Positions 1 through 8,366 of a DNA stretch of 64,000 bases are shown piece after piece. Source of the DNA: Nocardia sp. NBC_00403 (GTDB lineage: Bacteria; Actinomycetota; Actinomycetes; Mycobacteriales; Mycobacteriaceae); assembly GCF_036046055.1 (NCBI RefSeq), contig NZ_CP107939.1:7626001-7690000 (forward strand), in the 5' to 3' direction. The notes under the pieces are model-generated. The model was not told the origin of the DNA. It did not search any database and saw only the letters and a list, made by a program, of their open reading frames with translations. Every line of letters begins with the position of its first letter. The stretch's first letter is position 1. Both the position numbers and the translations under genes were made by a program.

Positions 1-600
1 TACGTAGATCACCGCGAGGCCGCGTTCCCGCAACCGGCCGATCAGCGCGAACAGTGACTCGGTCTCGTGCTCGGACAGCGACGAGGTCGGCTCGTCGAAC
101 GCGATCACCTTGGCGTCGGTGGTCAATGCCCGCATGATCTCTACCAGCTGACGCTGCGCGGCGGTCAGCTTCGAACCGAGGGCACCGGGATCGAGGTCGC
201 GGTCGAAGCCGAGCCTGGCCAGGTCGGCGCGCACCCGCTCACGCAACGCCGCCCGGTCGACAAGGCGGCCCGCACGGCGCGGCAGCGATCCGAGATAGAC
301 ATTCTCGGCGACCGAGACGTGCGGCACGATCTCCGGCTCCTGGGCGATCACCCGGATCCCGGCCGCCCGCGCGGCGGCCGGGGTGGCCGGTTCGAACAGC
401 GCGCCATCGAGTTCGAGCGTGCCGCTGTCCGGTCGGTGATCGCCGCCGAGAATTCGGATGAGGGTGGACTTGCCCGCGCCGTTCTCCCCCATCAGGGCCG
501 TCACCGCGCCTGCCGGAAAGTCCAGGCTCACCTCGCGCAGGGCGGGGACCCCGGCGAAGCTTTTGCCGACCCCGGTCACACGCAATCCCGTCAGCTGCAT
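1..600 (-). CDS. Sugar ABC transporter ATP-binding protein (AraG/RbsA type), cut at window edge
   Basis: Cytoplasmic ATPase that powers uptake of a monosaccharide. The first 200 residues are in the window and the C-terminal part lies beyond position 1. Visible motifs are Walker A GENGAGKST (about residues 38-46), a Q-loop at IAQEPE, a signature-like TAAQRQLVEIMRA, and Walker B VIAFDEPTSS. The Q-R-Q-x-V-E-I signature is typical of the double-ATPase family (AraG, RbsA, XylG), so a second ATPase domain is expected off-window. The ATG at 598-600 overlaps the 3' end of the upstream binding-protein gene by 10 bases, so the two are probably translationally coupled. Arabinose is suggested only by the neighbour. 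Confidence 0.9.
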   Translation of the reverse strand, partial: MQLTGLRVTGVGKSFAGVPALREVSLDFPAGAVTALMGENGAGKSTLIRILGGDHRPDSGTLELDGALFEPATPAAARAAGIRVIAQEPEIVPHVSVAENVYLGSLPRRAGRLVDRAALRERVRADLARLGFDRDLDPGALGSKLTAAQRQLVEIMRALTTDAKVIAFDEPTSSLSEHETESLFALIGRLRERGLAVIYV

Positions 601-1640
601 GTGACGCCCGCCTGTTGCCAGTTGCTCGAATCCACCATCGTGGTCGGCGCGAACGCCTCGGCAGGCATCGGCTTGCCGTTCTTCAGGTAGTCGTAGATCG
701 TCTGCACCGCAAGCGCACCCACGTCTTTGCCATTGATGAACAGTGCAGCCTTGAAGCCGGTCGGCTTGCCACCGCGCCATTCCTTGCACGCCAGATACGC
801 GCCGAGGCCGACACCGAGCACATTGTCCGCGACGTATCCGGAGTTCTGGATGGCGGCGACACCACCACTGACGTTCTCGTCATTGCAGCCCATGACGATC
901 CAGTTCTTGACCGACCTGTTGCCCGCGACCGTCGCGGAGATCTTGTTCTGCGCGTCCGACGGAGTGTTGTCGGTGCCGACCTCGATCACCCGGACGTCGA
1001 CGCCCGCCGCATCCCGGAATGCCTTCTGGTTGGCGTTTACCCGGTCGGTGCAGACGGTCACGTCCTGTTTCCAGGCGTCGATGATCGCGGTCTCTTCCGG
1101 CTTCCATCCGGCCTTCTTGAAGTCCTGACCGGCCCTCGTCCCGACCGCGGCGCCCATCTGGGCGCCGCTGAAGCCGACCCGGGGCACGAGCTGATCCTTG
1201 GCACACTTCGACGGGTCCGGTCCGCTGGTGCAGACCTGGTCGTCGGAGGTCAGCAGCGCGACGCCGCCCGCTTTGGTCAGCTGCGCGACCTGCGGCCCGA
1301 CCGAGGGATCGGGGACGACGACGATCACGCCGCTCGCCTTCTGGTTGACCGCATTGTTGACCTCGGTGACCGCCTTGTTCGCGTCGTTGCCAAGGTTGAC
1401 CACCTTCAGCTCGACACCGAGTTCGGCGGCCTTGGCCTTGGCGCCCTCCGCCTCGCCGATGAAGTACTCCTGGTCGCCCTGCTTCTGGGCGTACACCAGG
1501 CTGATCGTGCCCGTGTTGTGCTGTGGCCCGCTCGTCTGTGAGCCGGTCTCCTTGCCCGATGAGCAGGCGGTCGCTGCCAGTGCCAGCGCCACCCCGCACA
1601 GCACGGCGCTGGCCCAAGGGCGTCGGTGAGTCGAGGACAT
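591..1640 (-). CDS. Sugar ABC transporter substrate-binding lipoprotein (AraF-like)
   Basis: Extracytoplasmic binding protein of about 349 residues for the importer whose ATPase follows. It has a signal peptide with a lipobox ending in ATAC, then a Ser/Gly/Thr-rich linker and a periplasmic-binding-protein fold. The stretch VVVPDPSVGPQVAQL followed later by TSDDQ resembles the AraF region that contacts L-arabinose; ligand assignment is inference. The start at 1638-1640 is preferred over an ATG 39 bases upstream because AGGAG sits seven bases before it and the signal peptide begins directly after. Expression is probably controlled from the short divergent region shared with the ROK regulator. 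Confidence 0.9.
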   Translation of the reverse strand: MSSTHRRPWASAVLCGVALALAATACSSGKETGSQTSGPQHNTGTISLVYAQKQGDQEYFIGEAEGAKAKAAELGVELKVVNLGNDANKAVTEVNNAVNQKASGVIVVVPDPSVGPQVAQLTKAGGVALLTSDDQVCTSGPDPSKCAKDQLVPRVGFSGAQMGAAVGTRAGQDFKKAGWKPEETAIIDAWKQDVTVCTDRVNANQKAFRDAAGVDVRVIEVGTDNTPSDAQNKISATVAGNRSVKNWIVMGCNDENVSGGVAAIQNSGYVADNVLGVGLGAYLACKEWRGGKPTGFKAALFINGKDVGALAVQTIYDYLKNGKPMPAEAFAPTTMVDSSNWQQAGVTCS

Positions 1641-1700
1641 GAGCACTCCTACGTGATCTGACGCACAGCGGCGTCGCATAGTGATGCGGGTTACAGTAGG

Positions 1701-1737
1701 ACTTCGGATAACTGTTGTAAATACTGTTGGCCGAAGT
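1701..1737. promoter_or_regulatory. Candidate operator between sugar importer and ROK regulator
   Basis: An inverted repeat ACTTCGG (1701-1707) / CCGAAGT (1731-1737) encloses an AT-richer core that holds the direct repeat ACTGTT at 1711 and 1723. It lies in the only intergenic space between the divergent importer and ROK genes. ROK repressors commonly bind such sites; binding is not shown here. Confidence 0.45.
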
Positions 1738-1781
1738 AGTCCGGTATGTTTGCCACATCATCGGAAGGAGTGGGCCCGACC

Positions 1782-3014
1782 GTGTACCAGCTGACCGCGC
1801 GCGACATCAGACGCCGTAACAGGTTCTGCGTACTACAGGCGGTCTATGCCGCCGACGGCCATACCAGCCGGCAGGAGATCGCACAGGCCACCGGACTGTC
1901 GTTCGCCACGGTCGGCAACATGATCGCCGAGCTGCTCGACGTCGGCGTGCTCGCCGAACTCGGCTACGACGCTCCCGGCATCGGCCGACCGCGGGCCCGT
2001 CTTGCGATCAATCCCGTGCGCGGCACTCTCATCGGTGTCGACATCGCGGAAACCAGCGTCCATTTCGACCTGTTCGACCTGGCCATGTCGGTGCTGCGCT
2101 CGGTCGAGATCCCCGTCGATCCCGCGGCCACCCGGCCCGACGACGTCGCCGAACTGATCATCCGCGGTATCGGCGAGCTGACCGCGGGCGATGCCGACCG
2201 GGTGCTCGGCATCGGCTTGAGCGTGCCGGGGCTCGTCGAACCCGAGGGCGGAGTCTCGGTGTTCTCGCCATATTGGCACTGGCACAACGTCCCACTCAAG
2301 GAACTGCTCGAACGGCGGCTGCCACACCCGCTCTACCTGGACAACCCACTCAAGGCCAGCACCGCGGCACAGCTGTGGTTCGGCGCGGGCCGCGACGTCG
2401 ACGACCTGATCGTCGTGACGCTGCGCGCCGGTGTCGGCATCGGTGTCGTCATCGACGGAATGCTCTACCGCGGCGTCACCAACAGCGCGGGCGAATGGGG
2501 CCACACCAACCTCGTGCTCGACGGACGCGCATGCTCCTGCGGCCGCAACGGCTGCGTCGAGGCATACGTGAGCGCACCGGGCATCGTGCAAACCCTGCGC
2601 GAACTCGCCCCATCCAGCCCGCTGATCAGCGGCGACGATGCACGTACCATCGCGGCCATCGCCGCGGCCGCGGCGCGCGGCGACAGCGTGGCACTCGAGG
2701 TCATCGACAAGACAGGCCAGTACCTCGGCGTCGCCGTGGCCAATCTGGTGAACCTCTTCAACCCGCGCACCATGGTCTTCGGCGACCTCGTCGCCAACCA
2801 CCTCGGCACGCCGCTGCTCGAGGTGACCCGCCGCGTCGCCGCACACCACGCGATGTCCGACCCCTTCGAGGCGGTGACGCTGCAACTGTGCACGCTCCGG
2901 CACAACCCGGCCAGCCTCGGCGCCGCGACCTTCGCTCTGGAGGGCTTCCTCGCCGACCGCGAAACCTTCGGCTCGATCGCGGCTCGCCGCGCCCTGCGCG
3001 CCTCGTCGACGTAG
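1782..3014 (+). CDS. ROK family transcriptional regulator
   Basis: Sugar-responsive repressor of the NagC/XylR/Mlc type, about 410 residues. The N-terminus has a winged helix-turn-helix (TSRQEIAQATGLSFATVGNMI). The ROK sugar-kinase-like domain follows, with the zinc motif CSCGRNGCVEAY around residue 251 and the nucleotide-site-like SVPGLVEP. The GTG at 1782 is chosen because GGAAGGAG precedes it and the protein then begins YQLTARDIRRRN, as ROK regulators do; an ATG at 1746 is in frame but has no ribosome site. Divergent orientation from the AraF/AraG-like genes suggests that it represses that importer and responds to its sugar. Confidence 0.9.
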   Translation: MYQLTARDIRRRNRFCVLQAVYAADGHTSRQEIAQATGLSFATVGNMIAELLDVGVLAELGYDAPGIGRPRARLAINPVRGTLIGVDIAETSVHFDLFDLAMSVLRSVEIPVDPAATRPDDVAELIIRGIGELTAGDADRVLGIGLSVPGLVEPEGGVSVFSPYWHWHNVPLKELLERRLPHPLYLDNPLKASTAAQLWFGAGRDVDDLIVVTLRAGVGIGVVIDGMLYRGVTNSAGEWGHTNLVLDGRACSCGRNGCVEAYVSAPGIVQTLRELAPSSPLISGDDARTIAAIAAAAARGDSVALEVIDKTGQYLGVAVANLVNLFNPRTMVFGDLVANHLGTPLLEVTRRVAAHHAMSDPFEAVTLQLCTLRHNPASLGAATFALEGFLADRETFGSIAARRALRASST

Positions 3015-3039
3015 GACCCGGAGCAGGCAGCAGCGCGGA

Positions 3040-3075
3040 TTGACAAGGGATTTAGTAAGCGCGCATATTATTTTC
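3040..3075 (+). promoter_or_regulatory. Candidate leaderless promoter
   Basis: TTGACA at 3040-3045 and CATATT at 3064-3069 are separated by 18 bases, and the ATG of the next gene lies seven bases after the -10 box, where transcription would start. This fits a leaderless mRNA, common in actinobacteria. No Shine-Dalgarno sequence is seen. Confidence 0.5.
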
Positions 3076-3501
3076 ATGACCACGATCGCCACCGCGCACG
3101 GCACCACGACCGCCCTCCCCGCCGCCTTCTTCGACAAATGGGCCGACATGGCGACCTGGCCCGAATGGAACACCGACACCGAATGGGTTCACCTCGACGG
3201 CGAATTCCGCCAGGGCGCAACCGGCAAGCTCAAGCCCAAGGGCGGTCCCACCGTGCCCTTCCTCGTCGAAAGCCTCGTCCAGGACCGCGAATTCGTGGAT
3301 GTCTCGAAGCTGATCGGCGCACGACTGACCTTCGCCCATTTCCTGACCCGCGCCGACGGCATCACCACCCTCGACGTCGAGATCAGCATCACCGGTCCGC
3401 TGAGCTGGTTGTGGATTCGCCTGATGGGCAAGAGCCTTGCCGCCTCCGCACAACCGGACCTCGACAACCTCATCGCGGCAATCGCCGCGGTCCAGGTGTG
3501 A
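3076..3501 (+). CDS. SRPBCC (START/polyketide cyclase-like) family protein
   Basis: Small cytoplasmic protein of about 141 residues with the SRPBCC pattern: an N-terminal strand, ALPAAFFDKWADMATWPEWN (the W-x-x-W motif of this fold), central strands ending in GPTVPFLVES, and a C-terminal amphipathic helix. The fold binds a hydrophobic ligand in a deep cavity; the ligand is unknown. The ATG at 3076 is chosen over one at 3040 because the intervening bases look like a promoter and the fold begins after it. It stands alone between the ROK regulator and the esterase and is probably a single transcription unit. Confidence 0.75.
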   Translation: MTTIATAHGTTTALPAAFFDKWADMATWPEWNTDTEWVHLDGEFRQGATGKLKPKGGPTVPFLVESLVQDREFVDVSKLIGARLTFAHFLTRADGITTLDVEISITGPLSWLWIRLMGKSLAASAQPDLDNLIAAIAAVQV

Positions 3502-3546
3502 TCGACCCGACGCCACGAACCCGCACCCTCGGCATGGTTGCCTCTT

Positions 3547-3568
3547 GACTTGAACTGCGCTTCAAGTC
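3547..3568 (+). promoter_or_regulatory. MerR-type operator upstream of the esterase
   Basis: A perfect dyad GACTTGAA-CTGCGC-TTCAAGTC begins inside a TTGACT -35-like box (3545-3550) and ends about 13 bases before the ATG. Eight-base arms beginning inside the -35 box are the usual arrangement of MerR-family operators, which sit in over-long spacers. No merR gene is adjacent, so the regulator would act in trans. Confidence 0.5.
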
Positions 3569-3581
3569 CGAAGCTGGTGTC

Positions 3582-4535
3582 ATGACCGAAACACAAAACG
3601 ACCAGATCTCACTCCACCCGCAGGTCCAGGCCTATCTGGCGCGCCTGGCCGGCTTCAACTTCGGTGCGCTGCACACCTTCCCGCCGGAGCAGGCGCGCGA
3701 AGGTCTCCGCCGACAGATTGCTCTGCTCGGCGAGCCGGAACCCATCGCACAGGTCGAGGACCGCACCATCCCGGGCGCGAGCAGCCGGATTCCGATCCGT
3801 ATCTACACCCCGGATGGCAGCGGCCCCTTCCCCGTGCTCGTCTTCTTCCACGGTGGCGGCTTCATGCTCGGCGATCTGGACACCCACGACGGCTTGGCGC
3901 GCAGCCTTGCCAACGGCGCACAGTGCATCGTCGTCTCGGTCGACTACCCGAGGGCTCCCGAACACACTTTCCCCGCGGCGCCCGAGGCCTGCTACACCGC
4001 GACACAGTGGGTGGCCGACAACGCGGCGAGCATCAATGCCGATGCCGCGCGGATCGCCGTCGGCGGTGACAGTGCGGGCGGCAATCTGGCGACCGTTGTC
4101 GCGCAGATGGCACGAGACAACGACGGCCCGGCGCTGGTCTTCCAGCTGCTGATCTACCCCGATCTCGATTTCCGCAGAACGAATTTCAGCATCCGCGAGT
4201 ACGCGGGCAAGTACGGCAACATCGGCCGCGAAACCCAGCACTGGTTCATGGACAACTACCTCAACAGCGCCGAGGAGAAGCTCGATCCACGCGTCTCGCC
4301 ACTGCTGGCCCCCGACTTGGCCCAGCTCCCTGCCACACTCATCATCACCGCCCAATACGACGCACTGCGCGATGAAGGCGAACAGTACGGCGAACGCCTC
4401 GAAGCAGCGGGCGTGCCGGTCACGGTCACCCGCTATCCGGGCATGATCCACGAGTTCCTTCGGCACCCCTTCGACGACAGCAAACAAGCACGAGCCGAGG
4501 CCGCGGCGGCGCTCGCGCAGGCCTTCACCCGTTGA
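3582..4535 (+). CDS. Alpha/beta hydrolase (HSL family esterase)
   Basis: Cytoplasmic carboxylesterase of the hormone-sensitive-lipase group, 317 residues, the usual length. The oxyanion-hole motif HGGG lies near residue 90. The nucleophile is Ser164 in GDSAGG, and the rest of the triad is Asp260 (QYDALRDEG) and His290 (MIHEF). The preceding region YPRAPEHTFPAA is also diagnostic. No signal peptide is present. Likely substrates are short-chain acyl esters. The start ATG follows the MerR-like dyad closely, with no ribosome site, consistent with leaderless or short-leader transcription. Confidence 0.92.
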   Translation: MTETQNDQISLHPQVQAYLARLAGFNFGALHTFPPEQAREGLRRQIALLGEPEPIAQVEDRTIPGASSRIPIRIYTPDGSGPFPVLVFFHGGGFMLGDLDTHDGLARSLANGAQCIVVSVDYPRAPEHTFPAAPEACYTATQWVADNAASINADAARIAVGGDSAGGNLATVVAQMARDNDGPALVFQLLIYPDLDFRRTNFSIREYAGKYGNIGRETQHWFMDNYLNSAEEKLDPRVSPLLAPDLAQLPATLIITAQYDALRDEGEQYGERLEAAGVPVTVTRYPGMIHEFLRHPFDDSKQARAEAAAALAQAFTR

Positions 4536-4546
4536 GGATCGAACAA

Positions 4547-4586
4547 GGAACCCGGCCGTATCGGCAAGCAATCACGGGCGGGTTCC
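4547..4586. terminator. Candidate terminator hairpin between convergent genes
   Basis: GGAACCCGGCCG (4547-4558) pairs with CGGGCGGGTTCC (4575-4586) with one mismatch and a 16-base loop. It lies just after the esterase stop and before the convergent lsr2 gene. There is no T-run, as is common in high-GC actinobacteria. Confidence 0.45.
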
Positions 4587-4717
4587 GCTCATCCGATACA
4601 CGCGCATGGCATCGGTCGATGCTCACGCCGACGCCATCGGCAGCTTCGCCACCGACGATTGGATACTGACCGGTCCCGAAGGCGGGCCAGGCAACCACCG
4701 CCGGCAGCAGCCAGCGC

Positions 4718-5158
4718 CTACGCGCCGACTTCGGCCGTCTTCTTGCCTTCCTTCGCGCCACGCTTCCGTTCCCGTTCCGCGACAGCTGGGGTGTCCCGCT
4801 TACTCCGTGCGGGTGGCGGCACCCGCGGTGCGTCTTGCGCTGCGCGGTATGCGGCCATCACCTCCGCCGAGATACGGCCGCGGTTCGATACCTGGTGGCC
4901 GTTCTCGGCAGCCCATGCGCGGATGGCGGCGAGTTGCTCGCCACCGGTTGCGGCCCGCTTCCGGCCACCGCCGGAAGACACCCGGCCCGTCTTGCGAGCC
5001 TTCTCCGCCCACGGCTCGAGTGCCGCCCGCAGCCTGGCGGCATTCGCGGCCGACAGATCGATGTCGTACACGCGGCCGTCGACTGCGAAGGACACCGTTT
5101 CGTCACCCTGTGAACCGTCGATGTCGTCGACCAGCGCCTCAATGATTCGCCTTGCCAC
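4718..5158 (-). CDS. lsr2: Lsr2-type nucleoid-associated protein with a long basic tail
   Basis: Xenogeneic silencer that bridges AT-rich DNA. The N-terminal oligomerisation domain (residues 1-60, [15 protein letters not shown]) is followed by a basic linker ([11 protein letters not shown]). The DNA-binding domain carries the minor-groove Arg-Gly-Arg hook at residues 93-95 in [10 protein letters not shown]. The GTG at 5156-5158 is chosen because AAAGGA lies about eight bases upstream and the family always starts near ARR. Lsr2 is normally about 110 residues; this one is 146 because of an added Lys/Arg-rich tail (about 111-146). It may be a second paralogue rather than the main Lsr2. Confidence 0.92.
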   Translation of the reverse strand: MARRIIEALVDDIDGSQGDETVSFAVDGRVYDIDLSAANAARLRAALEPWAEKARKTGRVSSGGGRKRAATGGEQLAAIRAWAAENGHQVSNRGRISAEVMAAYRAAQDAPRVPPPARSKRDTPAVAERERKRGAKEGKKTAEVGA

Positions 5159-5267
5159 TGTAGATTCCTTTCCGGTGACGCCCGTGCAGATCGCTGGCGA
5201 CGCTAACACGGCAACCGTCGAAAACTCAGGACAGCGCACGCGCGATTCCCGTGTGTCGATCACGTTG

Positions 5268-5867
5268 TCAGATGTGCTTCGCAGGACGGCTATTGATCGA
5301 CGTGCCTGCGGTATAGCGCTGCCACCATTGTTCGAGTAGCGCTGCCATATCAAGGCTCGGATCGATCAACCACCGGGCCTGCAGGCCGTCTGCGAGGGCG
5401 AAGAACATTGTCGCCGCGGCATCGGTGTCGAGGTCCTCCGACAGCTCACCCGCTTTCTGCATCTCGCGCAGTGCGCGCGAAAAACCCTCGGTGCCCAGCC
5501 GATAGCGCTCCAGCATGTAGTGGTGGGCAGGGTGGCGTGGATCCGCGGCGGCCGCCTGCATGTGGGTGAACAGCTCGATCAGTCCGGGCACCGTCGTGTT
5601 TCGGCGGACGATCTCCACGAATGCCGCGGGCGCGGGGCCGTGCACGGCGGCGAGGTCGGATTCGTCGCGCTTGCGCAGCACAGCGACGAACAATTCCTCT
5701 TTCGTCCCGAAATAGTGCAGCAGACCGCCCTGGCTCAACCCGACCGCCTCCGCGAGTTCAGCAATGGATGTGGCCAGGTATCCGCGCTCGGCGATGGTGC
5801 GCAGCGCGGCGTCGAGGATCTGTTCCCGCCGTTCGATGCCTTTTCCATAGGGACCCCGTTTCACCAC
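5268..5867 (-). CDS. TetR/AcrR family transcriptional regulator
   Basis: One-component repressor of about 199 residues. The N-terminal helix-turn-helix spans roughly residues 10-55 ([32 protein letters not shown], then [14 protein letters not shown], the classic TetR turn). The C-terminal ligand domain is helical, with a pocket region ending in [11 protein letters not shown]. The GTG at 5867 is favoured: TACACT lies a few bases upstream as a -10 box, suggesting a leaderless start, and the longer ATG at 5897 adds an atypical leader. It is divergent from the glycosidase gene with a dyad between them, so it may control that gene and itself. Confidence 0.88.
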   Translation of the reverse strand: MVKRGPYGKGIERREQILDAALRTIAERGYLATSIAELAEAVGLSQGGLLHYFGTKEELFVAVLRKRDESDLAAVHGPAPAAFVEIVRRNTTVPGLIELFTHMQAAAADPRHPAHHYMLERYRLGTEGFSRALREMQKAGELSEDLDTDAAATMFFALADGLQARWLIDPSLDMAALLEQWWQRYTAGTSINSRPAKHI

Positions 5868-5907
5868 GGGGTCAGTGTAGGCACGGACCCGACACACCTT
5901 GCCAGCA

Positions 5908-5930
5908 AAAACCGAGCACTGTACGGTTTT
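5908..5930. promoter_or_regulatory. Candidate TetR operator
   Basis: Inverted repeat AAAACCG (5908-5914) and CGGTTTT (5924-5930) with a nine-base spacer, in the divergent region between the TetR gene and the glycosidase gene. The size and spacing fit TetR sites; assignment is by position only. Confidence 0.4.
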
Positions 5931-5988
5931 CGTTCAGACGCACTCCTCGCACCTGCCGTGCCTGCACAGAATGAACAGGAGCACCTCG

Positions 5989-7308
5989 ATGCGACTCCGC
6001 CTCAGCAGCCTCTGCGTGGCCGCACTTGCCGCCGTCACCACGTTCGCGCAAGGCGCACCGGCCGCCGCACGACCGGAGCCGCCCGCGCGGGTCGCGCCGC
6101 TCGGCGAGGACTTTCTGTGGGGTGTCGCCGCCTCGGGATTCCAGTCGGAAGGGCATGCGCCCGACAGCAATTGGACCCGCTACATCGCGGCGGGCAAGAC
6201 CGACGATCAATACCAGAACTCGGTCGACTTCTTCTCGCGGTACCGGTCCGACATCCAACTGGCCGAGCAGTTGGGCGCGCGGGTGTACCGAATCGGCATC
6301 GAATGGGCGCGCATACAGCCGCAGCCCGGCGTGTGGGACGAGAACGGACTTCGCTTCTACGACAACGTGATCGCCGCCATCACCGCCGCCGGGATGCGCC
6401 CGATGCTGACCCTGGACCACTGGGTCTACCCCGGCTGGGAAGTCGACCGCGGCGGCTGGAACAACCCCGACATCGTCGATGACTGGCTCGCCAACGCACG
6501 CAAGGTCGTCGATCGCTACGCCGCGGTCGATCCATTGTGGGTCACCTTCAACGAGCCCACGATGTATGTCCTCAACGAAACGCGCCACGGCGGCATCCCA
6601 CCGCTCGCCGCCCCCGCTATGTTCGATCGGATCGCCCGAGCGCACAACAGCATCTACGACTACATCCACCACACCCAGCCGGCTGCGATGGTCACCAGCA
6701 ATGTCGCCTACATTCCCGCCGCCGAGGACGCCGTCAACGGTTCGACGATCATCTCCCGTATCGCGGCAAAACTGGACTACATCGGCATCGACTACTACTA
6801 CGGCACCTCCCCCGACACTCTCGCCGGGATGACCAACTTCACCGAACTCTGGAAGAACCCGCTCCAGCCAGAAGGCATCTACTACGCCCTCCAGCACTAC
6901 GCCCGCCTCTTCCCTGGTAAGCCGCTCTACATTGTCGAAAACGGCATGCCCACCGAGAACGGCCTCCCCCGCGCCGACGGCTACACCCGCGCCGACGACC
7001 TCAATGACACCGTCTACTGGCTCCAACGCGCCAAAGCCGACGGCATGAACCTCATCGGCTACAACTACTGGAGCCTCACCGACAACTACGAATGGGGCTC
7101 CTACACACCCCGATTCGGCCTCTACACCGTCGACGTCCGCACCGACCCCACCCTCACCCGTCGCCCCACCGACGCCGTCCCCGCCTATACCGCCATCACC
7201 CGCGACAACGGCGTCACCCCCGACTACCGCCTCACCCGTGCCCCGAAATCCTGCTCCCTCGTCGACGCCGTCGCCAGCTGCACCGACCCGGTAGCCGTTC
7301 CCCGCTGA
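5989..7308 (+). CDS. Secreted glycoside hydrolase family 1 (beta-glucosidase-like)
   Basis: Exported retaining beta-glycosidase of about 439 residues. A Sec signal peptide (MRLRLSSLCVAALAAV... AQGAPAAA) is followed by a TIM-barrel domain opening with FLWGVAASGFQSEG. The acid/base is Glu189 in TFNEP and the nucleophile Glu317 in IVENG, both family-1 signatures; SLTDNYEWGSYTPRFGLY near the C-terminus is also typical. The ATG at 5989 is chosen because AGGAG lies seven bases before it and the signal peptide begins there. Family-1 enzymes are usually cytoplasmic in bacteria, so secretion is notable. Regulation by the divergent TetR gene is likely. Confidence 0.92.
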   Translation: MRLRLSSLCVAALAAVTTFAQGAPAAARPEPPARVAPLGEDFLWGVAASGFQSEGHAPDSNWTRYIAAGKTDDQYQNSVDFFSRYRSDIQLAEQLGARVYRIGIEWARIQPQPGVWDENGLRFYDNVIAAITAAGMRPMLTLDHWVYPGWEVDRGGWNNPDIVDDWLANARKVVDRYAAVDPLWVTFNEPTMYVLNETRHGGIPPLAAPAMFDRIARAHNSIYDYIHHTQPAAMVTSNVAYIPAAEDAVNGSTIISRIAAKLDYIGIDYYYGTSPDTLAGMTNFTELWKNPLQPEGIYYALQHYARLFPGKPLYIVENGMPTENGLPRADGYTRADDLNDTVYWLQRAKADGMNLIGYNYWSLTDNYEWGSYTPRFGLYTVDVRTDPTLTRRPTDAVPAYTAITRDNGVTPDYRLTRAPKSCSLVDAVASCTDPVAVPR

Positions 7309-7819
7309 TTTCTCCGTCACGCGCGTGATGATCACGCGGCACCCGCCGTGCGGCCGATCCGGCTCTCGCCGAACCGAAGCCGATTTCCGTTGGCACACAT
7401 CGCGATACGGTCGCCGAGTTCACCGGTTGATGGCGTTGTCCTGCAGGTCCAACCATGACCTCCTCTCAACCCTGGGAACCGATGCGCATTCGTCGAGCAT
7501 TCGCCCTTTTCGCTAAATCGATTGCAGGACAACACTTTTAGTCTTCACTCTGGCTGATCCCCACGACATTCCACCGACCCTTCGGCCCCGACATCTCCAC
7601 CTCCGCCCACTAGCATCGAACTCCGGTCAACGTTCGAAGCGCCCGAGCAAACGACCGCGACATCGCTACCGCCGGATGAATGACAGGTCGGCCGTTGACC
7701 TTTGGGCGATTACGCATGGGAGACGATTCGTTCGACAGCGGAACCAATCTTCTGGGCCCTGCTCGGCAAGGGCACGCATGTTCACTCTGTACAGCTCTAG
7801 GATCGATAGGACGGTATTG
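7309..7819. other. Intergenic region without a supported gene
   Basis: About 510 bases. Short open frames here lack coding character. The only structure seen is a widely spaced inverted repeat, GTTGTCCTGCA at 7435-7445 and TGCAGGACAAC at 7523-7533. Confidence 0.5.
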
Positions 7820-8287
7820 ATGAAATCGCGCACGTATTCGGGGTTACTGCCGGGGATCGCGGCCATCTCATGCATCTCCGCGGTGACAGTCGGCTATGCA
7901 CCCACCGCATTCGCGGCACCGAACGCTCCATCGGATCCACTGTGCACGATCACATACCCCACTCCGGACGACTTTTCCGTCCAGGCATCCAGCGACGCGT
8001 TCGCCACCTCGGTCAACAGCGGGTCCATGGAACTGAAGCTGCACACCGACTCTCGGTCGCAGACCGGATATGATCAAAAATTCGCGGTTACCTGGGCGAA
8101 CATCACTACCGGTCGCAATGGACAGGCCGATACTTCCGCTTTTGTGAAAGGCTCCGAGAACACTCTGTCCATCCCCGGCACTGTCACGAAAACGGGACGG
8201 ATTGCCCTGGTACTGAGCGTGACGAACCACGGAACGGGCGATAACTACACCTACGGCGACTGTAGCGTGGAATACACGGTGCCCTAG
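7820..8287 (+). CDS. Small secreted protein with two cysteines
   Basis: Unrecognised exported protein of about 155 residues. It has a Sec signal peptide (MKSRTYSGLLPGIAAISCISA, cleavage probably after AFA), then a mature domain rich in Thr/Ser and beta-strand-like segments. The mature part has one cysteine near its start (DPLCTITY) and one near the C-terminus (YGDCSVEY), well placed for a disulfide that would close an immunoglobulin-like or beta-sandwich domain. The ATG at 7820 is chosen because the signal peptide begins there; AGGA lies upstream. No enzyme motif is visible. It ends just before a strong terminator. Confidence 0.7.
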   Translation: MKSRTYSGLLPGIAAISCISAVTVGYAPTAFAAPNAPSDPLCTITYPTPDDFSVQASSDAFATSVNSGSMELKLHTDSRSQTGYDQKFAVTWANITTGRNGQADTSAFVKGSENTLSIPGTVTKTGRIALVLSVTNHGTGDNYTYGDCSVEYTVP

Positions 8288-8306
8288 TCGATCCGAAGCC
8301 TCCGGC

Positions 8307-8340
8307 CCGGCTCATCGAATCCTCGGATTCGATGAGCCGG
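8307..8340. terminator. Strong bidirectional terminator hairpin
   Basis: A perfect 16-base stem: CCGGCTCATCGAATCC at 8307-8322 and its complement at 8325-8340, with only two bases between. It lies between convergent genes ending at 8287 and 8367. There is no U-run, so this is an L-shaped actinobacterial-type terminator. Confidence 0.7.
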
Positions 8341-8366
8341 TGCAGCAAGGCCGTTACGCGCAGGAT

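Noticed and set aside
67..690. Long plus-strand frame at the left edge
   Set aside because: It is the reverse reading of the ABC ATPase gene, whose minus-strand product has complete Walker motifs.
1833..3179. 448-codon minus-strand frame
   Set aside because: Shadow of the ROK regulator gene; the plus strand has HTH and zinc motifs.
5872..7398. 508-codon minus-strand frame opposite the glycosidase
   Set aside because: Low-complexity Gly/Val/Asp text typical of a reverse reading; the plus strand has both catalytic Glu motifs.
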